DNA of 64,000 nt from Aureispira sp. CCB-E (GTDB lineage: Bacteria > Bacteroidota > Bacteroidia > Chitinophagales > Saprospiraceae), in the NCBI RefSeq assembly GCF_031326345.1, contig NZ_CP133671.1, positions 4,712,001-4,776,000 of the forward strand, given 5' to 3'. Both the position numbers and the translations under genes were made by a program. This document shows, piece after piece, positions 30,684 through 41,991 of this stretch; the first letter of the stretch is position 1; every line of letters begins with the position of its first letter. Under the pieces are notes generated by a model. The model was not told the DNA's origin and made no database searches. It was given only the letters and a program-made list of their open reading frames with translations.

Positions 30684-31034
30684 GTGTATGTTTTAGTGTG
30701 ATAACAATAGTTCACTTGTTCTTGTTTAGAAAATCATATAGAATTCTCTTATTTAAGTACACTTCAAATACAATCTAAAAAATAACAAACAAACTATTCT
30801 AATAAATTAAGCCCATTTAACATTAGGTGGTATTTCATGGCTCAATTTACATTTAGTACGCTAATTTTACAATTTTTATAGGAAGAAGGTTCCCAAGATT
30901 AAAATTTAACTTTCTACAAAATTGCATTTTTTTAACCACAACAAATTACATCCTTTATTGCAAACACCAATAGCCACCTGATTATCAACAATAAGCCCCT
31001 ACTTCTTTCAGAAGTACTATATTTTCACGATATT
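30684..31034. other. Intergenic region, 351 bp
   Basis: This is the upstream region of phoH and the downstream flank of the FISUMP lipoprotein gene. I see no exact promoter box, strong terminator, repeat or small gene. Confidence 0.4.
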
Positions 31035-31673
31035 TTAGTTCAACACACAACGACAAGAATTATAATCTGATTTTTTTCCTTCTGAGCGGTTAATTTTTTT
31101 GTTGTCAATCGCTAACTCTCTAACCCATGCAGACTCAGCACCAGCTTCTGTAGCAGTCCAAAAGCGAGTTTTTTCTTTCAAACCTTGATACGTTCCGTCA
31201 GAATATCCAGCAGGCAACACTCTAAACGAAATTGGCGTATAAGTTTTCTTACCTTTTTGCCACTGAGTCGAAGATTTTAAATATTCGCCTGCTTCTTCGC
31301 CTCTCCAGCCTGTTTTATTTAATTCTTCAGTAGTTACTCCGATTGCTTTTTCTAGATTTTTCCAATCTTCATCTGTCGCCAGATGCCATCCCTCTGGACA
31401 AGCACCATTCGCTTGCTCATAATTGTATAAGACACCATATTCTACTCCCAAAGAAATAGGATCTTTGACAACTCCAGGAACTTCATAACGAAGGTTTTGT
31501 GTCATCCAAACATCATCACAAACTGTTACTGTTGAATAGCGGCTTCCATCTCTAGGATCTACTAAAGTACCATATACCAAAGAACAGTCAATCACTTTTT
31601 GACTTTTTCCACAACTCCCTACAAGATTGCTTATTATGAGGCAAAACACAATCCCGATTACAATGTTTTTCAT
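31035..31673 (-). CDS. FISUMP-domain lipoprotein 1
   Basis: 212 residues with a lipoprotein signal (LVGSC, lipid-modified Cys21). The mature part is a Fibrobacter succinogenes major paralogous (FISUMP) domain: DPRDGSRYSTVTVCDDVWMTQNLRYE, split here as DPRDGSRYSTV and WMTQNLRYE, then ACPEGWHLATDEDW, FRVLPAGYSDG, FWTATEAG and a terminal SCRCVLN. The domain is a C-type-lectin-like fold of unknown function found in surface proteins. A paralogue lies at 37443-38075. The protein is probably in the outer membrane. Confidence 0.88.
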   Translation of the reverse strand: MKNIVIGIVFCLIISNLVGSCGKSQKVIDCSLVYGTLVDPRDGSRYSTVTVCDDVWMTQNLRYEVPGVVKDPISLGVEYGVLYNYEQANGACPEGWHLATDEDWKNLEKAIGVTTEELNKTGWRGEEAGEYLKSSTQWQKGKKTYTPISFRVLPAGYSDGTYQGLKEKTRFWTATEAGAESAWVRELAIDNKKINRSEGKKSDYNSCRCVLN

Positions 31674-31793
31674 GCTTTTTATTTATTTAAATGGTTCATT
31701 GATTGCTTGCATATTTTGGGGCAACAGTCTACTTGTTAATTAATATTGAAACTATGCATTTTTTCTAATTGGTTAGATTTTGTTGTGTACCGA

Positions 31794-31946
31794 CTATTGT
31801 TTCGAAGACTCTTTGCGACATTTTTTACTACAATACTTTACTTCATCCCAACATTTTTCCCATTTTTTACGCCACAAGAAAGGTCGTTTACAAACAATAC
31901 AAATTTTTTCTGGTAAGTTTGTTTTAGAATATTTTTTCGGCTTCAT
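31794..31946 (-). CDS. Small DUF2256 zinc-ribbon protein
   Basis: 50 residues, read directly from the minus strand: ATG at 31946 to TAG at 31794. It starts [20 protein letters not shown] and contains [20 protein letters not shown]. The Cys pattern is C16-x2-C19 and C39-x3-C43, typical of DUF2256. The domain is short, basic, and probably binds zinc. In other genomes it often lies near cryptochrome/photolyase genes; none is present here. Function is unknown. The longer plus-strand frame over the same bases is a shadow. Confidence 0.85.
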   Translation of the reverse strand: MKPKKYSKTNLPEKICIVCKRPFLWRKKWEKCWDEVKYCSKKCRKESSKQ

Positions 31947-32594
31947 AAAGTATCTATTTAGTCTTTTTACAACTCCCCATCACTAAAATATTTTATAATT
32001 CACTCTACCAGCACTCTCAGCTTTTGAAACAGCTAGATAGACGACAAAAGTACCATTTTCACTTTATTTCTGCAATCACAAAAATCAAAATTTATCAGTT
32101 TTTTTTATCCACATCACTTATTAATTAGGAAAACGATAATCTCATAATTGTACGATTGTAGCGATCGTTTGTATAGTAATCTCAAATCCTTTAGAATGGC
32201 TTCTTTTATTAATTTTTAGAGCACCTAAGACTAAGACTTCAAATCTAATACAAAATACGATTTACCCTAATTTTATTTCCTTAGTTATTTTATAAACCTC
32301 AAGCTATACTCTGCATAAATATCCGATAGTGAGCAAGATGCAAGATCTCCCTCTCATCAGTTATTATACATTAACATTGAGGAACAAAATTTATCAAAAA
32401 AAGTTGTCCTCTCTTTTCTGCACTCTACTTCTTATTACCATTTTTTATCGACTAAGTAGATTCCTCATCAATTGTCTATAAAAACAAAACCTATAGTTAG
32501 TGACCAAAAGGTGTCTACTAACCATAGGTTTGTTTTTTCTTAAAAGTGCGCAATTACAGTCCATTTACAATCTCGCACTGTTGCAATTACAATC
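31947..32594. other. Intergenic region, 648 bp
   Basis: AT-rich DNA between the DUF2256 gene start and the end of the toroid lipoprotein gene. It contains the terminator at 32487-32532. No other structure, repeat or plausible gene is evident. Confidence 0.45.
32487..32532 (-). terminator. Terminator after the toroid lipoprotein gene
   Basis: AAACCTATAGTTAGT pairs imperfectly with ACTAACCATAGGTTT, with T-rich tracts on both sides, so it could act in both directions. It lies about 65 bp past the stop of the minus-strand gene. Confidence 0.72.
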
Positions 32595-34007
32595 TTATTG
32601 GGAGGCTCCCATTGTTGATAGTAGTTCAGCATCATTATTAATAGAAAGAATCAAAATACAAGTGGCTGTACAAAAAGAAGGACTTGTAATACAATGGTGT
32701 CCATTCCAACTACCATCAGCATTTTGAATAGCCAACATCTTAGCAGAAACATTATCATACCATTTTTTCCAGCTATCATCACCCCCTACAACCATAGATT
32801 CTCCAGTTTGCAAAAAGCTGATAAATTCTTCCCCTCCATTATTACCAAAGCCATTCATAACACGAGCTGTTTGCGCTTCTTCTTTAGCCGATTCATAGAC
32901 TTGATAAGAAGTATTCATCTTAACTGCTTCATCCTTACTATACCCCAAATCAACCAAAGTTTCTGTTGTTACAGGAGCATTGCTAGGTATTTTTTTCTCT
33001 TTTTTCGCTTGTGCCACTTCCTCTCTAACTTTCCGAGCATTTTTAGCACTTGCTCGCACGGAACTAGACATAGAGTATAACATAATTCCCGCTCCATCCT
33101 CTGTCTTTGCCGCACCTGTTGAAGGGTCATAATTTTCTTCTTGATACTCTTTCGCCTTTCTTAACTTTTCTTGATCAACACCTGCTCCATTCATTTCAGC
33201 TGCTTCTAGTGCTGCATTTGCCATAGAAGACTGCAAAACACCTGCCCAACTTCCTCCAGCTGTTCTCCCCTTTTCATCTTGCGTATTTTGGATTTTTTGT
33301 ACACATATATCCAAACCATGTTTAATTGGAGCTACTAAAACGTGGTCTTTTTCGGTTTTGGTTAATAAATTAGAAAAGAATTGAGCTGTAATAACAGCAT
33401 CTATATTTTGTCCCAATTTACTCTGAATTTGAGTTCCTCTCTTCGTGGTTATAAATGCATCTTTTTCGGTTTCTTCTATCTCTTTGAGTAGATATTTGGT
33501 TGCTTTCACCAAAGACGCAGCATATTGCCCTTCTGTCAATGTATTTCCAGTACGCAAAAGCGCCATTGCCACCATAGAAGTCGTTGCAGGGTCTGTTTTA
33601 ACAGCATGTGGGTCTCGAATTTGTTGCATAGACCCTAATCCAGCTCCCCAACCTCCATTTTCATGTTGTGCTTTTATTGTCCATTTTAAACTTTTGTCCA
33701 GAGCCGATTTTATATTTTTTGGTGTTTTATATTCTAAAAAACCTTCGGCAGACTCTTCTTTAAAAATAGTCCTAAAGACACAGCCTTTTGCTACAGGTGC
33801 TTCCAAAGAATTTAGTTTGGCTTGAATAACAGAGTGGTCATAAGCTGTTTTGGTGCAGCATTTTTTTTGAGGAGACTGATTAATATTTTTTGTGGTGATG
33901 GTGGAGGTGGTGGTTGGTGTGCTTGCATTTTTTGTGGAAGTATACTGACAACTTGCTAGACTCAATAGACCAACAACGGACAGTACGAGATTTCTTTTAT
34001 AAAGCAT
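32595..34007 (-). CDS. Lipoprotein with alpha/alpha-toroid (prenyltransferase/squalene-cyclase-like) repeats
   Basis: 470 residues. The signal ends in SLASC (Cys20), followed by a Thr/Ser-rich linker (about 22-48) that would hold the domain away from the membrane. Helical repeats resembling terpenoid-cyclase/prenyltransferase toroids are marked by WTIKAQHENGGWGAG (about 107-121) and MLAIQNADGSWNGH near 435. A Lys/Glu-rich helical segment lies at about 320-345. The DXDD or metal-site motifs of true cyclases are not evident, so I do not assign an enzyme activity. Cys residues near the C-terminus (CITSPSFCTATC) may form disulfides. Confidence 0.72.
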   Translation of the reverse strand: MLYKRNLVLSVVGLLSLASCQYTSTKNASTPTTTSTITTKNINQSPQKKCCTKTAYDHSVIQAKLNSLEAPVAKGCVFRTIFKEESAEGFLEYKTPKNIKSALDKSLKWTIKAQHENGGWGAGLGSMQQIRDPHAVKTDPATTSMVAMALLRTGNTLTEGQYAASLVKATKYLLKEIEETEKDAFITTKRGTQIQSKLGQNIDAVITAQFFSNLLTKTEKDHVLVAPIKHGLDICVQKIQNTQDEKGRTAGGSWAGVLQSSMANAALEAAEMNGAGVDQEKLRKAKEYQEENYDPSTGAAKTEDGAGIMLYSMSSSVRASAKNARKVREEVAQAKKEKKIPSNAPVTTETLVDLGYSKDEAVKMNTSYQVYESAKEEAQTARVMNGFGNNGGEEFISFLQTGESMVVGGDDSWKKWYDNVSAKMLAIQNADGSWNGHHCITSPSFCTATCILILSINNDAELLSTMGASQ

Positions 34008-34437
34008 CTTGTTTTAATTTTTAGCAGCTTGCCGCATTGAATCAATCTATAAGGCAAGCCATTCTTTTAAAATCATATTTGGGCAACAGTCAATGCGTCC
34101 ACCTTCTGTGCACTTTCAATTGGATAGATGCTGTATTTCATCAAAAAGTTGGCTTTCTTAATTGTTAAAAACTGTTAATAATACAATTTTGGATGCCCTC
34201 TATTTTTTATTATTTCAAATTTCTTATCTATTTTTTTGCCCCACCACCTTCCACATTCACAATATTATGTATATATTTATAATTATCATTTCGGAACTAT
34301 CCTGAATAGAATGTTCGGTAGGTATTTAGACAATTTTCAGCATAGTTTTGATCCTAATACCCCACTTGTATTCCCCTTCGATACCGTATTTAGAAGCGTC
34401 TCCATTCTTTAAATTATCACAGCCAAAAAGACCTAAT
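34008..34437. other. Divergent intergenic region, 430 bp
   Basis: The gap lies between the divergent toroid lipoprotein and two-helix membrane protein genes and should contain both promoters. I identify no exact promoter match. The frames crossing 34326-34602 are shadows of the plus-strand gene. Confidence 0.4.
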
Positions 34438-34938
34438 ATGACAAGCTTTAGAATAAGACCTCGATTTAGATTTACAACAAAATCTAGCCCTGCACAAATC
34501 AAAAGAGAGATGGAAGAAAAACTCAAAACAAGCCACGAAAGTTTTACATTTAAATCTGTCAAAGGGCATTTTATCGTACGAATAAAAGGAGGCGAAAAAC
34601 ACTACTGGTCACCTCATTTGCATATAGAATTTGAACAATTGTCTGATGGAAAAACCCTCATTAGAGGGCTCTATGGTCCCAATCCTAATATTTGGACACT
34701 TTTTGCACTTTCTTATGGCGCTATCTTATTATCCATTCTTTTTGTTGGAATTTATGAAGGCTGTCAATACAATTTAGGAATCATTACTTCTTTTTCTTGG
34801 GCGATACCAATTTTATTTGGAACAGGGATTTTAATGTACTTAATTAGTCAATTGGGTCAGAAACTAGGTGCTGAACAAACATTTGCATTACACCATTTTT
34901 TGGAAGACGCCCTACACCAACACATTGATATTCAATAA
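34438..34938 (+). CDS. Conserved two-helix membrane protein
   Basis: 166 residues from the ATG at 34438. A longer frame back to a TTG at 34348 adds 30 residues of no recognisable character, so the ATG is preferred. Residues about 5-95 are a soluble domain with SVKGHFIVRIKG and KHYWSPHLHIEFEQ, then LIRGLYGPNPNIWTLF leads into two transmembrane helices (about 100-150). I recall relatives in many Bacteroidota, sometimes mislabelled GTP-binding protein, but there is no P-loop here. Function is unknown. Confidence 0.72.
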   Translation: MTSFRIRPRFRFTTKSSPAQIKREMEEKLKTSHESFTFKSVKGHFIVRIKGGEKHYWSPHLHIEFEQLSDGKTLIRGLYGPNPNIWTLFALSYGAILLSILFVGIYEGCQYNLGIITSFSWAIPILFGTGILMYLISQLGQKLGAEQTFALHHFLEDALHQHIDIQ

Positions 34939-35056
34939 CAATTATTTTAAAAAAACTTTGTAGTACGTTTCAAGTTTACCAACAACGCTTGCTGATATCC
35001 TCCTGTAGCAAATTGAAAAACCATCATAAGGAGTACCTTCCTTATCTTTTTTTTAC

Positions 35057-35064
35057 TAACTTTG
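35057..35064 (+). promoter_or_regulatory. Promoter -7 box of the thiSC transcript
   Basis: TAACTTTG matches the Bacteroidota TAnnTTTG consensus. Transcription would begin about 7 bp downstream, exactly at the start of the TPP aptamer. No good -33 TTG is spaced correctly. Confidence 0.5.
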
Positions 35065-35071
35065 TTTTAGC

Positions 35072-35146
35072 TTTAGGGGTGTGCTTGTAATTGCACTGAG
35101 AAAGACCCTTATTACCTGATACAGTTCGTACTGTCGTAGGGAAAAG
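35072..35146 (+). ncRNA. TPP riboswitch (THI element)
   Basis: The conserved THI-box blocks appear in order: AGGGGTG, GCACTGAGA, ACCCTT, ACCTGATACAG and CGTAGGGAA. It lies about 85 bp upstream of thiS, the expected gene. A short stem ACTATA/TATAGT at about 35152-35174, followed by a T-rich tract, may be part of the expression platform. Thiamine pyrophosphate binding should repress thiS-thiC. Confidence 0.94.
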
Positions 35147-35231
35147 TTGCACTACTATAAGAAGTTTTCTATAGTCGCCGCTCTATTGTCTTTCCTCTCC
35201 TTTTTTATTGAATAATTTACTTTGTAAGCAT

Positions 35232-37339
<2,108 letters not shown>

Positions 37340-37383
37340 TCAATACAATAGATAGCATAGATTCTATCCTAAAAAAATAGTTG

Positions 37384-37423
37384 AATGAGTCATTCTATAA
37401 CAAGTAGAGTGGCTCATTTTTTA
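37384..37423 (+). terminator. Terminator of thiSC
   Basis: AATGAGTCATTCTA pairs with TAGAGTGGCTCATT (two mismatches or GU pairs), followed by six T, 45 bp past thiC. Confidence 0.83.
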
Positions 37424-37442
37424 TGCTTCTACAAAAACAATC

Positions 37443-38075
37443 TCAATCTTCTACACATCGACAAGATAACCCTGTGCTTCTACTAATAGTATCCCGATAA
37501 AAACCATCAAAATCCTTGGTTAACCCTCTATAATAACCAGTATGATTGTTTGCTTCGGTAGCTGTCCAAAGATAGGCTTTATAACTCAACTCTTCAAAGG
37601 CATTTTTGACATCATTATATAAACCAGAAGGATACACATTGAACTCAAATTCATTGCTACCATTTTTGAGCAACCATCCTGTAGAAGATTTCAGAGAGCG
37701 CCCGATATTTCCTCCTCGATAACCAACAAAGCCTAATTCTACAGCTCCCATTCCCAAGTGTTGTTCCATTGCTTGCCATTCTTCATCCGTAGGCAAATGC
37801 CAACCATTAGGGCAAGCGATAGAAGCTTGCTCAAGGGTGTACAAACGACCATATTCCGAAATGGGGTTATTGGGATTTAGTTTTGAATTGTTCAAGTCAT
37901 AGTTCAAATTCTCTGCCATCCAACGCTGATTACCGTATCTAATCGTAGAATATCGGTTGCCATCTCTGGCATCTATCAAATCAGTTGGATCAAATTCTAT
38001 GGAACGTTTGCAACTAATTACAAAAAATAATAACCCAAGTATAAAAATGCTTATTGTGTATCTTCCTGTTATCAT
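37443..38075 (-). CDS. FISUMP-domain lipoprotein 2
   Basis: 210 residues with a lipoprotein signal (FFVISC, Cys22). The FISUMP domain shows DARDGNRYSTIRYGNQRWMA, ACPNGWHLPTDEEW, FNVYPSGLYND, YLWTATEANNH and a terminal SCRCVED. It is a paralogue of the gene at 31035-31673, with the same order of motifs but clearly diverged sequence. Likely outer-membrane; function unknown. It is separated from thiC by the thiSC terminator and transcribed in the opposite direction. Confidence 0.88.
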   Translation of the reverse strand: MITGRYTISIFILGLLFFVISCKRSIEFDPTDLIDARDGNRYSTIRYGNQRWMAENLNYDLNNSKLNPNNPISEYGRLYTLEQASIACPNGWHLPTDEEWQAMEQHLGMGAVELGFVGYRGGNIGRSLKSSTGWLLKNGSNEFEFNVYPSGLYNDVKNAFEELSYKAYLWTATEANNHTGYYRGLTKDFDGFYRDTISRSTGLSCRCVED

Positions 38076-38430
38076 AATAAAATAAGGCTTAAAAATTAGC
38101 TAATAATAAGTTGAACAAATAGGTAGTTTGTTCAATTGGAAGTTGTTTAAGCAATTGTCCCAAAGTGCCTATCTTAAAAAGCTTTATTTTTAGGGGGCGA
38201 TTCCTTTGGACTACTTACTTAAATTGTAATTGGTAAGTTTTGCGTTTTACAATACTGATTTTTGAAAAAATATCAATTACATAAATAAGCTGAGGAATGT
38301 TCTTTTTAGTGATTCAATGCTACAAAAATTATGCTGAAGTATACCTGATATGATTTCAGAACAAAAAAAACGCTTCTTAGGTTCACTAAGAAGCGTTTTA
38401 AAGCAAAGTAATATATTGTATATGAGAATT
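38076..38430. other. Intergenic region, 355 bp
   Basis: This gap lies upstream of FISUMP lipoprotein 2 and downstream of fabD. It contains the fabD terminator (38363-38400); nothing else is recognisable. Confidence 0.5.
38363..38400 (-). terminator. Terminator after fabD
   Basis: AACGCTTCTTAG and CTAAGAAGCGTT form a perfect 12-bp stem with a five-base loop, followed by eight T on the minus strand. Confidence 0.93.
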
Positions 38431-39309
38431 TTACAACATTTCCATTTGTGCTTTTCTATTGATTTTTCGAACCATTCCCAACAAAATACGACCTTTACCT
38501 CCTACTTCAACAAAGTGCTCTATACCATCTTCCAACATATTTTGTATCGTTTGACTCCAACGAACAGAACCAGTTAGCTGATTAATCAAGTTTGTTCGTA
38601 TTTCGTCTATATCTGTTGTTGCTTTAGCCGTTACATTTTGGTAAACTGGGCACATAGGAGTAGAAAATTTCGTACTCTCAATGGCCTCTTGTAAGCTTTG
38701 CTTTGCAGAATCCATCAAAGGAGAGTGAAATGCTCCTCCTACTGTTAATGGAATAACTCTAGCTCCTTTTTCTTCCAACAACTTAGATGCTTGCTCAATT
38801 CCCTCTAAAGATCCTGAGATAACCAACTGACTTGGGGTGTTATAATTAGCAGGTACCACAACAGCTTCTACCTCATTGCAAATTGACTCTACTAAGTCCA
38901 TATCAGGCGTCATAATCGCAGCCATCGTACCTTCTGTTTCATCACAAGATTTTTGCATGGCCATGGCTCTTTTGTAAACCAACAAAAGACCATCTTCAAA
39001 AGTCATCGCTCCACTAACTACTAAGGCAGAAAATTCTCCTAAAGAATGCCCAGCAACTGCTGCAGGGACTTCTGCCTCATCCATTTTTACTTTTGCTGTA
39101 ATTACAGAATGTAAAAAAATAGCAGGTTGTGTAATTTTTGTTTGACGCAACTCTTCTGCGGTTCCTTCAAACATCACCTTAGTAATATCAAAACCTAAAA
39201 TTTCATTGGCTTGATCAAACAATTGACGGGCAGTTTCATGATTTTCGTATAAATCTTTCCCCATTCCTTCAAATTGAGCGCCTTGCCCAGGAAACAAAAA
39301 TGCTTTCAT
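38431..39309 (-). CDS. fabD: Malonyl-CoA:ACP transacylase
   Basis: 292 residues, the normal FabD length. It starts MKAFLFPGQGAQFEGMG, has the nucleophile Ser89 in GHSLGE and the catalytic His in GGAFHSPLM. It loads malonyl groups on acyl carrier protein for fatty-acid synthesis in the cytoplasm. Here it is monocistronic, with a good promoter (39363-39392) and its own terminator, away from other fab genes. Confidence 0.96.
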   Translation of the reverse strand: MKAFLFPGQGAQFEGMGKDLYENHETARQLFDQANEILGFDITKVMFEGTAEELRQTKITQPAIFLHSVITAKVKMDEAEVPAAVAGHSLGEFSALVVSGAMTFEDGLLLVYKRAMAMQKSCDETEGTMAAIMTPDMDLVESICNEVEAVVVPANYNTPSQLVISGSLEGIEQASKLLEEKGARVIPLTVGGAFHSPLMDSAKQSLQEAIESTKFSTPMCPVYQNVTAKATTDIDEIRTNLINQLTGSVRWSQTIQNMLEDGIEHFVEVGGKGRILLGMVRKINRKAQMEML

Positions 39310-39362
39310 TGTTTTACTTTTTAGTAATTTTCAGTTCTTTTTAATCTTGCAACAATAAGGCG

Positions 39363-39392
39363 CAAAATTAATCAAATGTATTACTTTATCAA
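39363..39392 (-). promoter_or_regulatory. fabD promoter
   Basis: On the minus strand TTG (39392-39390), a 19-bp spacer and TAATTTTG (39370-39363) match the Bacteroidota sigma consensus. The predicted transcript start leaves a leader of about 45 bases. Confidence 0.7.
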
Positions 39393-39458
39393 ATAAGTAA
39401 TCTCCAAATTTTCAATCATCAGTATAACCGACGTTGGTTCCCTCTCCCCAAAAAGCTA

Positions 39459-41132
39459 CTAGACAAGCATCCCTGCAATCGTAGCTGTCAAGAAACAGGC
39501 AACGGTACCACCAATCAAAGCTTTTACACCAAACTCTGCTAGTGTTGTTCGGCGTTCGGGTGCAATTGCGCCAATCCCTCCTAACTGAATTCCTATAGAA
39601 GCAAAGTTAGCAAAACCACACAAAGCATAAGTAGCTATAATTTTTGATTTATGTGTAATATTATCACTAACCGAAGGAATATCAGCATAAGCAACAAACT
39701 CGTTCAAGATTGTTTTTTTACCCAACAACTGCCCTACGGTTAAAATATCTTCAGAAGGAGTTCCCAATATCCAAGCAATTGGAGACATAACTACCCCTAA
39801 GATATACTCTAGATTAAATGCAGGAAATCTTCCTTCTGTACTTTGATTGGTATACATATTCAAAGACATTCTATTCATTTCATTGCCCGTATAACTTAAA
39901 GTATCCAAAGGTATATTAGATTTTGTATCTGCATATAAAACCCAGCCATCTACAGGAACTGTACTTGTTATACCATTTGCCCCTGTTACTGTTTCTTGCC
40001 CAATAACAGCCCAACGAATATCCATTTCGTTTCTCAATAAGGTATCGTAAACAATATCAAACCTAGGAACAGAATGCGCTTCTTCTACTATTGTAAAAGC
40101 AATACTATCTACCCCATTCGAACCTGTTACAATTGTTTCCTCTACGACTTTAACCATTTCTTCTGTAGGGGGCAGAGGTATTTGTATCGCCTGAACTAAA
40201 GTATCCTGATGAGGCAAAAAGGCATCCCCCAACAATGCAAAAGAGCCATCGCTAGTCCATCCAACCCATTCCCCCAAAGTATTGGAACAGATTGCATTCA
40301 ACATCGCTACTAAAGCAATAAATACAATCAACATCGCTCCTACATTAACCGCTAATTTCAATCCATCAGAAGTACCGTTAGAAATTGCTTCCAAGAGGTT
40401 GTTTCCAATTTTATCTTTAGGCACTTCCAAATTAGTATCAACCTCTTCTGTTTCTGGATATAGTATTTTTGCGGCTAGTATCGCTGCTGGGGCAGACATA
40501 ATAGAAGCGGTTAACAAATGCCTTGCAAATTCCTCTTGCGATGCCGTATCATCTCCTCCCAAAAAACCAATGTACGCTGCTAGGACGCCACCTGCTATGG
40601 TTGCCATCCCTCCTACCATCAAGCACAATAACTCTGACTTGGTCATTTTATCTAAGTACGGCTTGATAATTAAAGGTGCTTCGGTTTGTCCAATAAAGAC
40701 ATTGGCAGCAGCAGCCAAACTCTCTGCTCCAGACAAACGCATTACTCTAGTCATTACATAAGCTAATGCATAAATAACTCGTTGTAGAATGCCTAGGTAA
40801 TATAAGATGGAAGACAAAGCAGAAAAGAATAAAATAGTAGGCAAAATCTGAAAAGCAAAAATAAATCCAGCATTAGAGGGATCCATCAAGCCACCAAAAA
40901 CAAAAGTAGACCCTTGTTTGGTAAACTCCAATACGCTAACAAAACCACTACCAATCCAGTCAAAAATGCTTCGCACAAAATCTACCTTTAAGACCGCTAA
41001 TCCAAATATGATTTGCATCCCTAAGGCTATACTTACCAATTTCCAGTCAATTGCTTTTTTGTTTGAAGAAAAAACATACAATACAGCAACCAAAACTGTA
41101 ATTCCCAAAATCCCTCTAAAAATGTCTTCCAT
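39459..41132 (-). CDS. Concentrative nucleoside transporter (CNT/NupC family) with a 145-residue insert
   Basis: 557 residues against about 400-430 for typical bacterial CNTs. Family motifs are clear: NVFIGQTEAPLIIKPYL (about 144-160), KTILNEFVAY and CGFANFASIGIQLGGIGAI near the end. The extra length is a soluble segment at about residues 293-437, between the helix LIVFIALVAMLNAI and LEYILGVVMSPIAWILG. The transporter moves nucleosides with Na+ or H+ across the inner membrane. The insert has no recognised domain. The gene is monocistronic and divergent from the small coiled-coil gene. Confidence 0.9.
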   Translation of the reverse strand: MEDIFRGILGITVLVAVLYVFSSNKKAIDWKLVSIALGMQIIFGLAVLKVDFVRSIFDWIGSGFVSVLEFTKQGSTFVFGGLMDPSNAGFIFAFQILPTILFFSALSSILYYLGILQRVIYALAYVMTRVMRLSGAESLAAAANVFIGQTEAPLIIKPYLDKMTKSELLCLMVGGMATIAGGVLAAYIGFLGGDDTASQEEFARHLLTASIMSAPAAILAAKILYPETEEVDTNLEVPKDKIGNNLLEAISNGTSDGLKLAVNVGAMLIVFIALVAMLNAICSNTLGEWVGWTSDGSFALLGDAFLPHQDTLVQAIQIPLPPTEEMVKVVEETIVTGSNGVDSIAFTIVEEAHSVPRFDIVYDTLLRNEMDIRWAVIGQETVTGANGITSTVPVDGWVLYADTKSNIPLDTLSYTGNEMNRMSLNMYTNQSTEGRFPAFNLEYILGVVMSPIAWILGTPSEDILTVGQLLGKKTILNEFVAYADIPSVSDNITHKSKIIATYALCGFANFASIGIQLGGIGAIAPERRTTLAEFGVKALIGGTVACFLTATIAGMLV

Positions 41133-41547
41133 AAATATTTTTATCCTTTAAAAACTTATCAATCCAACAAACACTCTTTAAAAAGTTAACACAAAATTAA
41201 AATAAAACACTAAAGCACAATTTCTTAAATAGAAAAAAATGTGCTTGAATACTTTTAAAAAAGTGCTTTTGTTTTGCATCGCCAATCAAAGTATGTTTTT
41301 TTTGGGAAAAGGTCGGTTTCAAAGCATGACTTTTTTTATTCTTCTAGGCTTATCGTCCTTTTTTATGAAAAAATGTTTTATAAGGATTATTATTTTTTCT
41401 TTAACTTAAACATTTTTTATATTAACTTTAAGGCACTTTCCCCTGTCCTAATTCTACTCTTTTTAAGTGTTATTTTAAAAAAGCACTCAAGCAACTTAGA
41501 TTCAGGGAACTATAATATTTTTTTTAATCATTTAAGACGATAACATC
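41133..41547. other. Divergent intergenic region, 415 bp
   Basis: This very AT-rich gap contains the transporter promoter (41192-41220). A plus-strand frame at 41274-41543 is low-complexity Phe/Tyr-rich translation of AT-rich DNA and not a credible gene. Confidence 0.5.
41192..41220 (-). promoter_or_regulatory. Promoter of the nucleoside transporter gene
   Basis: On the minus strand TTG (41220-41218), an 18-bp spacer and TAATTTTG (41199-41192) match the Bacteroidota consensus, 60 bp upstream of the start codon. Confidence 0.62.
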
Positions 41548-41991
41548 ATGCAAAAGTTAATCCTCCTGTTACTTATTGCACCGTTAGGGTTGTTTGCGCA
41601 ATCCGAAACCGAAGCAACAAGAGCACATCAGCAGGCTGAAAATCAACTTATGAGGCGGTATCCTCAAGCAAAAAAAGTTAATTTAAAAGCCTTAACTCAA
41701 CAACAAAAAGAAGCACACAAACAATGCTCTACTTGTGGCAAAAACAAGATTGCTTCTTCTTCCTCTTTTGAAACTCAACAACGTTCCATGAAAGAGCTAA
41801 TAGCAAATCAAGAACGACTAGTTGCGATTATCAAAAACCTACACGAAAGCGAAAGTACAGATGTAGCATTAATCGAAAAATATCAAAAGGCGCTAACGCT
41901 TAATCTTGAAAAGATAAAAGCATTAGAATTCCATCTTGAAAATGCAAAGAAAAAGCAAAAACAAATTGCTTTAAAAAAAGCAGCTCAATAG
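41548..41991 (+). CDS. Small secreted coiled-coil protein
   Basis: 147 residues with a signal peptide (about 1-17, GLFAQ). A CSTCGK motif at about residues 60-65 could form a disulfide or bind metal. Residues about 75-147 are helical, Lys/Glu-rich and probably a coiled coil. I do not recognise a family. It is periplasmic or surface-exposed by prediction. Confidence 0.68.
   Translation: MQKLILLLLIAPLGLFAQSETEATRAHQQAENQLMRRYPQAKKVNLKALTQQQKEAHKQCSTCGKNKIASSSSFETQQRSMKELIANQERLVAIIKNLHESESTDVALIEKYQKALTLNLEKIKALEFHLENAKKKQKQIALKKAAQ

Noticed and set aside
31780-31986. 68-codon plus-strand frame
   Set aside because: The opposite strand encodes the clear DUF2256 zinc-ribbon protein at 31794-31946.
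41274-41543. 89-codon Phe/Tyr-rich plus-strand frame
   Set aside because: Low-complexity translation of very AT-rich DNA with no conserved features.
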